From JABDJZ01 sp047611125 (GTDB lineage: Bacteria > Bacteroidota > Rhodothermia > Rhodothermales > UBA10348): a stretch of 7,492 bases of DNA. Numbering within the stretch: the stretch's first letter is position 1; each line of letters starts with the position of its first letter. The stretch spans positions 1 through 7,492 of the forward strand of contig JBLFXH010000170.1 of NCBI GenBank assembly GCA_047611125.1, written 5' to 3'. Position numbers and translations under genes: made by a program. This document shows, piece by piece, positions 6,483 to 7,492 of this stretch. Under the pieces are notes generated by a model, which had not been told where the DNA came from, made no database searches, and worked only from the letters and a program-made list of their open reading frames with translations.

Positions 6483-7492
6483 TCACGCCGCTAGCGCCTC
6501 AGCCTCGGCCACCATCTTGTCGATGGCGTCCAGACCTCGGTTCCAAAACGAGAGGTCCGTCAGGTCAATCCCCAACTTCGAAACCAGCACGTGCGGCCAA
6601 TCAGAGCCGCCGGACGCCAGAAGCTCTAGATACTTCTCAGGGAAGGCTGAGCCTTCCTCCAGGTAGCGGGCGTACAGTGCCAAGACCAGCAGTTCGCCGA
6701 AGGCATACGCGTAGACGTAACCCGGCGTATGCAGGAAGTGCGGGATGTAGGACCACCAATAGCGGTAGTGCTCGCCCAGCGTGACCGCGCCGTCGAACAT
6801 GGAACTCTGGGTCTCGATCCAAGCCTCGGACAGCGCATCCACCGATAGCTCGCCCTTGGAGCGTCGATCGCTGTGGATGCGATCCTCAAATCGGTTCATG
6901 GACACCTGCCGGAAGACGGTGGCAATCGAGTCGTCGATCTTGGAAACCAGCATCGCGAGGCGATTCTTTGGATCCGTTTCGGCGGCCATCAGGCGCTGGA
7001 AGACCAGCATTTCGCCGAAGACCGATGCCGTTTCTGCGGTGGTCAGGGGCGTATCTGCGTGGAAGATGCCCTGGCTTCGGGAGAGGTACTGGTGGACTCC
7101 GTGACCCAGCTCGTGCGCCAGCGTCTGCACGTCCCGGATCTTGCCCGTGTAGTTCACCAGGACGTAGGGATGTGCGCTCGGCACCGCCCCGTGGCTGAAG
7201 GCGCCACTTCGTTTGTTCGGCGCCAATCGGGCGTCAATCCATCGTTTGTCGAAGAACTCCCCGGCAATCGCTCCCATCTTCGGGTGGAAGTCACCGTAGG
7301 CATCCAGGACGATTGACCGTGCCTCGTCCCAACCGTAGCGAGTGGCGGCCTCGCCAACCGGCGCGTACCGGTCATAGTCCATCATCTGGTCAACGCCCAG
7401 AAGCCGGCCCTTCAAGCGGTAGAAGCGGCCGACGATGTCGAAGCGCGACGTCACAGACGAGACGAGGCTGTCCACCACGTTGTCCTGCACCT
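6483..7492 (-). CDS. pepF: M3-family oligoendopeptidase F, C-terminal part (start outside window)
   Basis: The frame is open to the right edge. The GTG at 7488-7490 is inside the protein and is not a credible start. The visible 335 residues are a little over half of a typical M3B oligoendopeptidase (about 600 residues). The zinc-binding HELGH sits at 7101-7115, inside TLAHELGHGVHQYL. The third ligand Glu is 27 residues after the first His, in TTAETASVFGE. Upstream, RSGAFSHGA and HPYVLVNYTG match the conserved approach to the active site. Downstream, HFLHTPGYVYAYAFGELL supplies the His and Tyr residues that line the substrate site in this family. These enzymes cut short peptides in the cytoplasm, usually in peptide turnover. 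It converges on the DUF819 gene with an 11 bp gap. Its own promoter and operon partners lie beyond the window. Confidence 0.92.
   Translation of the reverse strand, partial: VQDNVVDSLVSSVTSRFDIVGRFYRLKGRLLGVDQMMDYDRYAPVGEAATRYGWDEARSIVLDAYGDFHPKMGAIAGEFFDKRWIDARLAPNKRSGAFSHGAVPSAHPYVLVNYTGKIRDVQTLAHELGHGVHQYLSRSQGIFHADTPLTTAETASVFGEMLVFQRLMAAETDPKNRLAMLVSKIDDSIATVFRQVSMNRFEDRIHSDRRSKGELSVDALSEAWIETQSSMFDGAVTLGEHYRYWWSYIPHFLHTPGYVYAYAFGELLVLALYARYLEEGSAFPEKYLELLASGGSDWPHVLVSKLGIDLTDLSFWNRGLDAIDKMVAEAEALAA

Noticed and set aside
6468..6494. GC-rich inverted repeat between the convergent DUF819 and M3 stop codons as a terminator
   Set aside because: CTAG/CGGC arms pair only with a bulge (an alternative GGCG-TCA-CGCC hairpin exists), and neither strand has a following T-run, so it is not a convincing intrinsic terminator.
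6873..7316. + strand open frame of 147 codons opposite the M3 peptidase
   Set aside because: It lies opposite the zinc-site region of the oligopeptidase, has no family features, and looks like a codon-bias shadow.
7488..7490. GTG as the start of the M3 peptidase
   Set aside because: The frame continues to the window edge and the visible protein lacks the N-terminal half normal for the family, so this is an internal Val codon.

Overview
The window is a densely coding, GC-rich stretch of a bacterial chromosome holding six genes, two of them cut by the window edges. It contains no RNA gene, mobile element, CRISPR array or phage gene that I can see. The organism cannot be named from this alone. 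Several confident gene starts lack a clear Shine-Dalgarno sequence. Together with the mix of families (DUF4097 beta-helix protein, DUF819 membrane protein, M3 oligoendopeptidase, soluble REC-PAS kinase), this would fit a GC-rich member of the Bacteroidota/Rhodothermota or a neighbouring phylum. That is a weak inference.

Layout. Positions 1-582 (+) hold the 3' part of a DUF4097-type beta-helix protein built from 19-residue repeats, each carrying a Thr-Thr-His-Gly-Asp motif. A strong intrinsic terminator follows at 624-661. It lies inside the last codons of the convergent gene 622-2670 (-), a YyaL/SPATA20-like protein with a thioredoxin domain (DUF255) and an alpha/alpha-barrel. That gene is divergent, with only 46 bp between start codons, from a three-gene + strand cluster. 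The cluster is an M24 metallopeptidase (2717-3850), a soluble REC-PAS-HisKA-HATPase sensor kinase starting at the very next base (3851-5293), and a DUF819 multi-pass membrane protein 5 bp further on (5299-6471). Converging on it, with an 11 bp gap, is the C-terminal part of an M3-family oligoendopeptidase F (6483 to the right edge, -).

How they may work together. The tight + strand cluster is very probably one transcript joining a cytoplasmic proline-type peptidase, an orphan histidine kinase and a transporter-like membrane protein. The oligopeptidase next to it fits a peptide-use theme. Peptide or amino-acid handling under kinase control is a reasonable hypothesis, but nothing in the sequence proves it. 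No response regulator for the kinase lies in the window. I found no clear sign of an undescribed defence or mobile system. The points most worth a second look are the histidine ladder of the DUF4097 protein, the Met replacing the phosphatase-associated Thr/Asn in the kinase H-box, the degenerate receiver domain, and the terminator hidden in a coding end.
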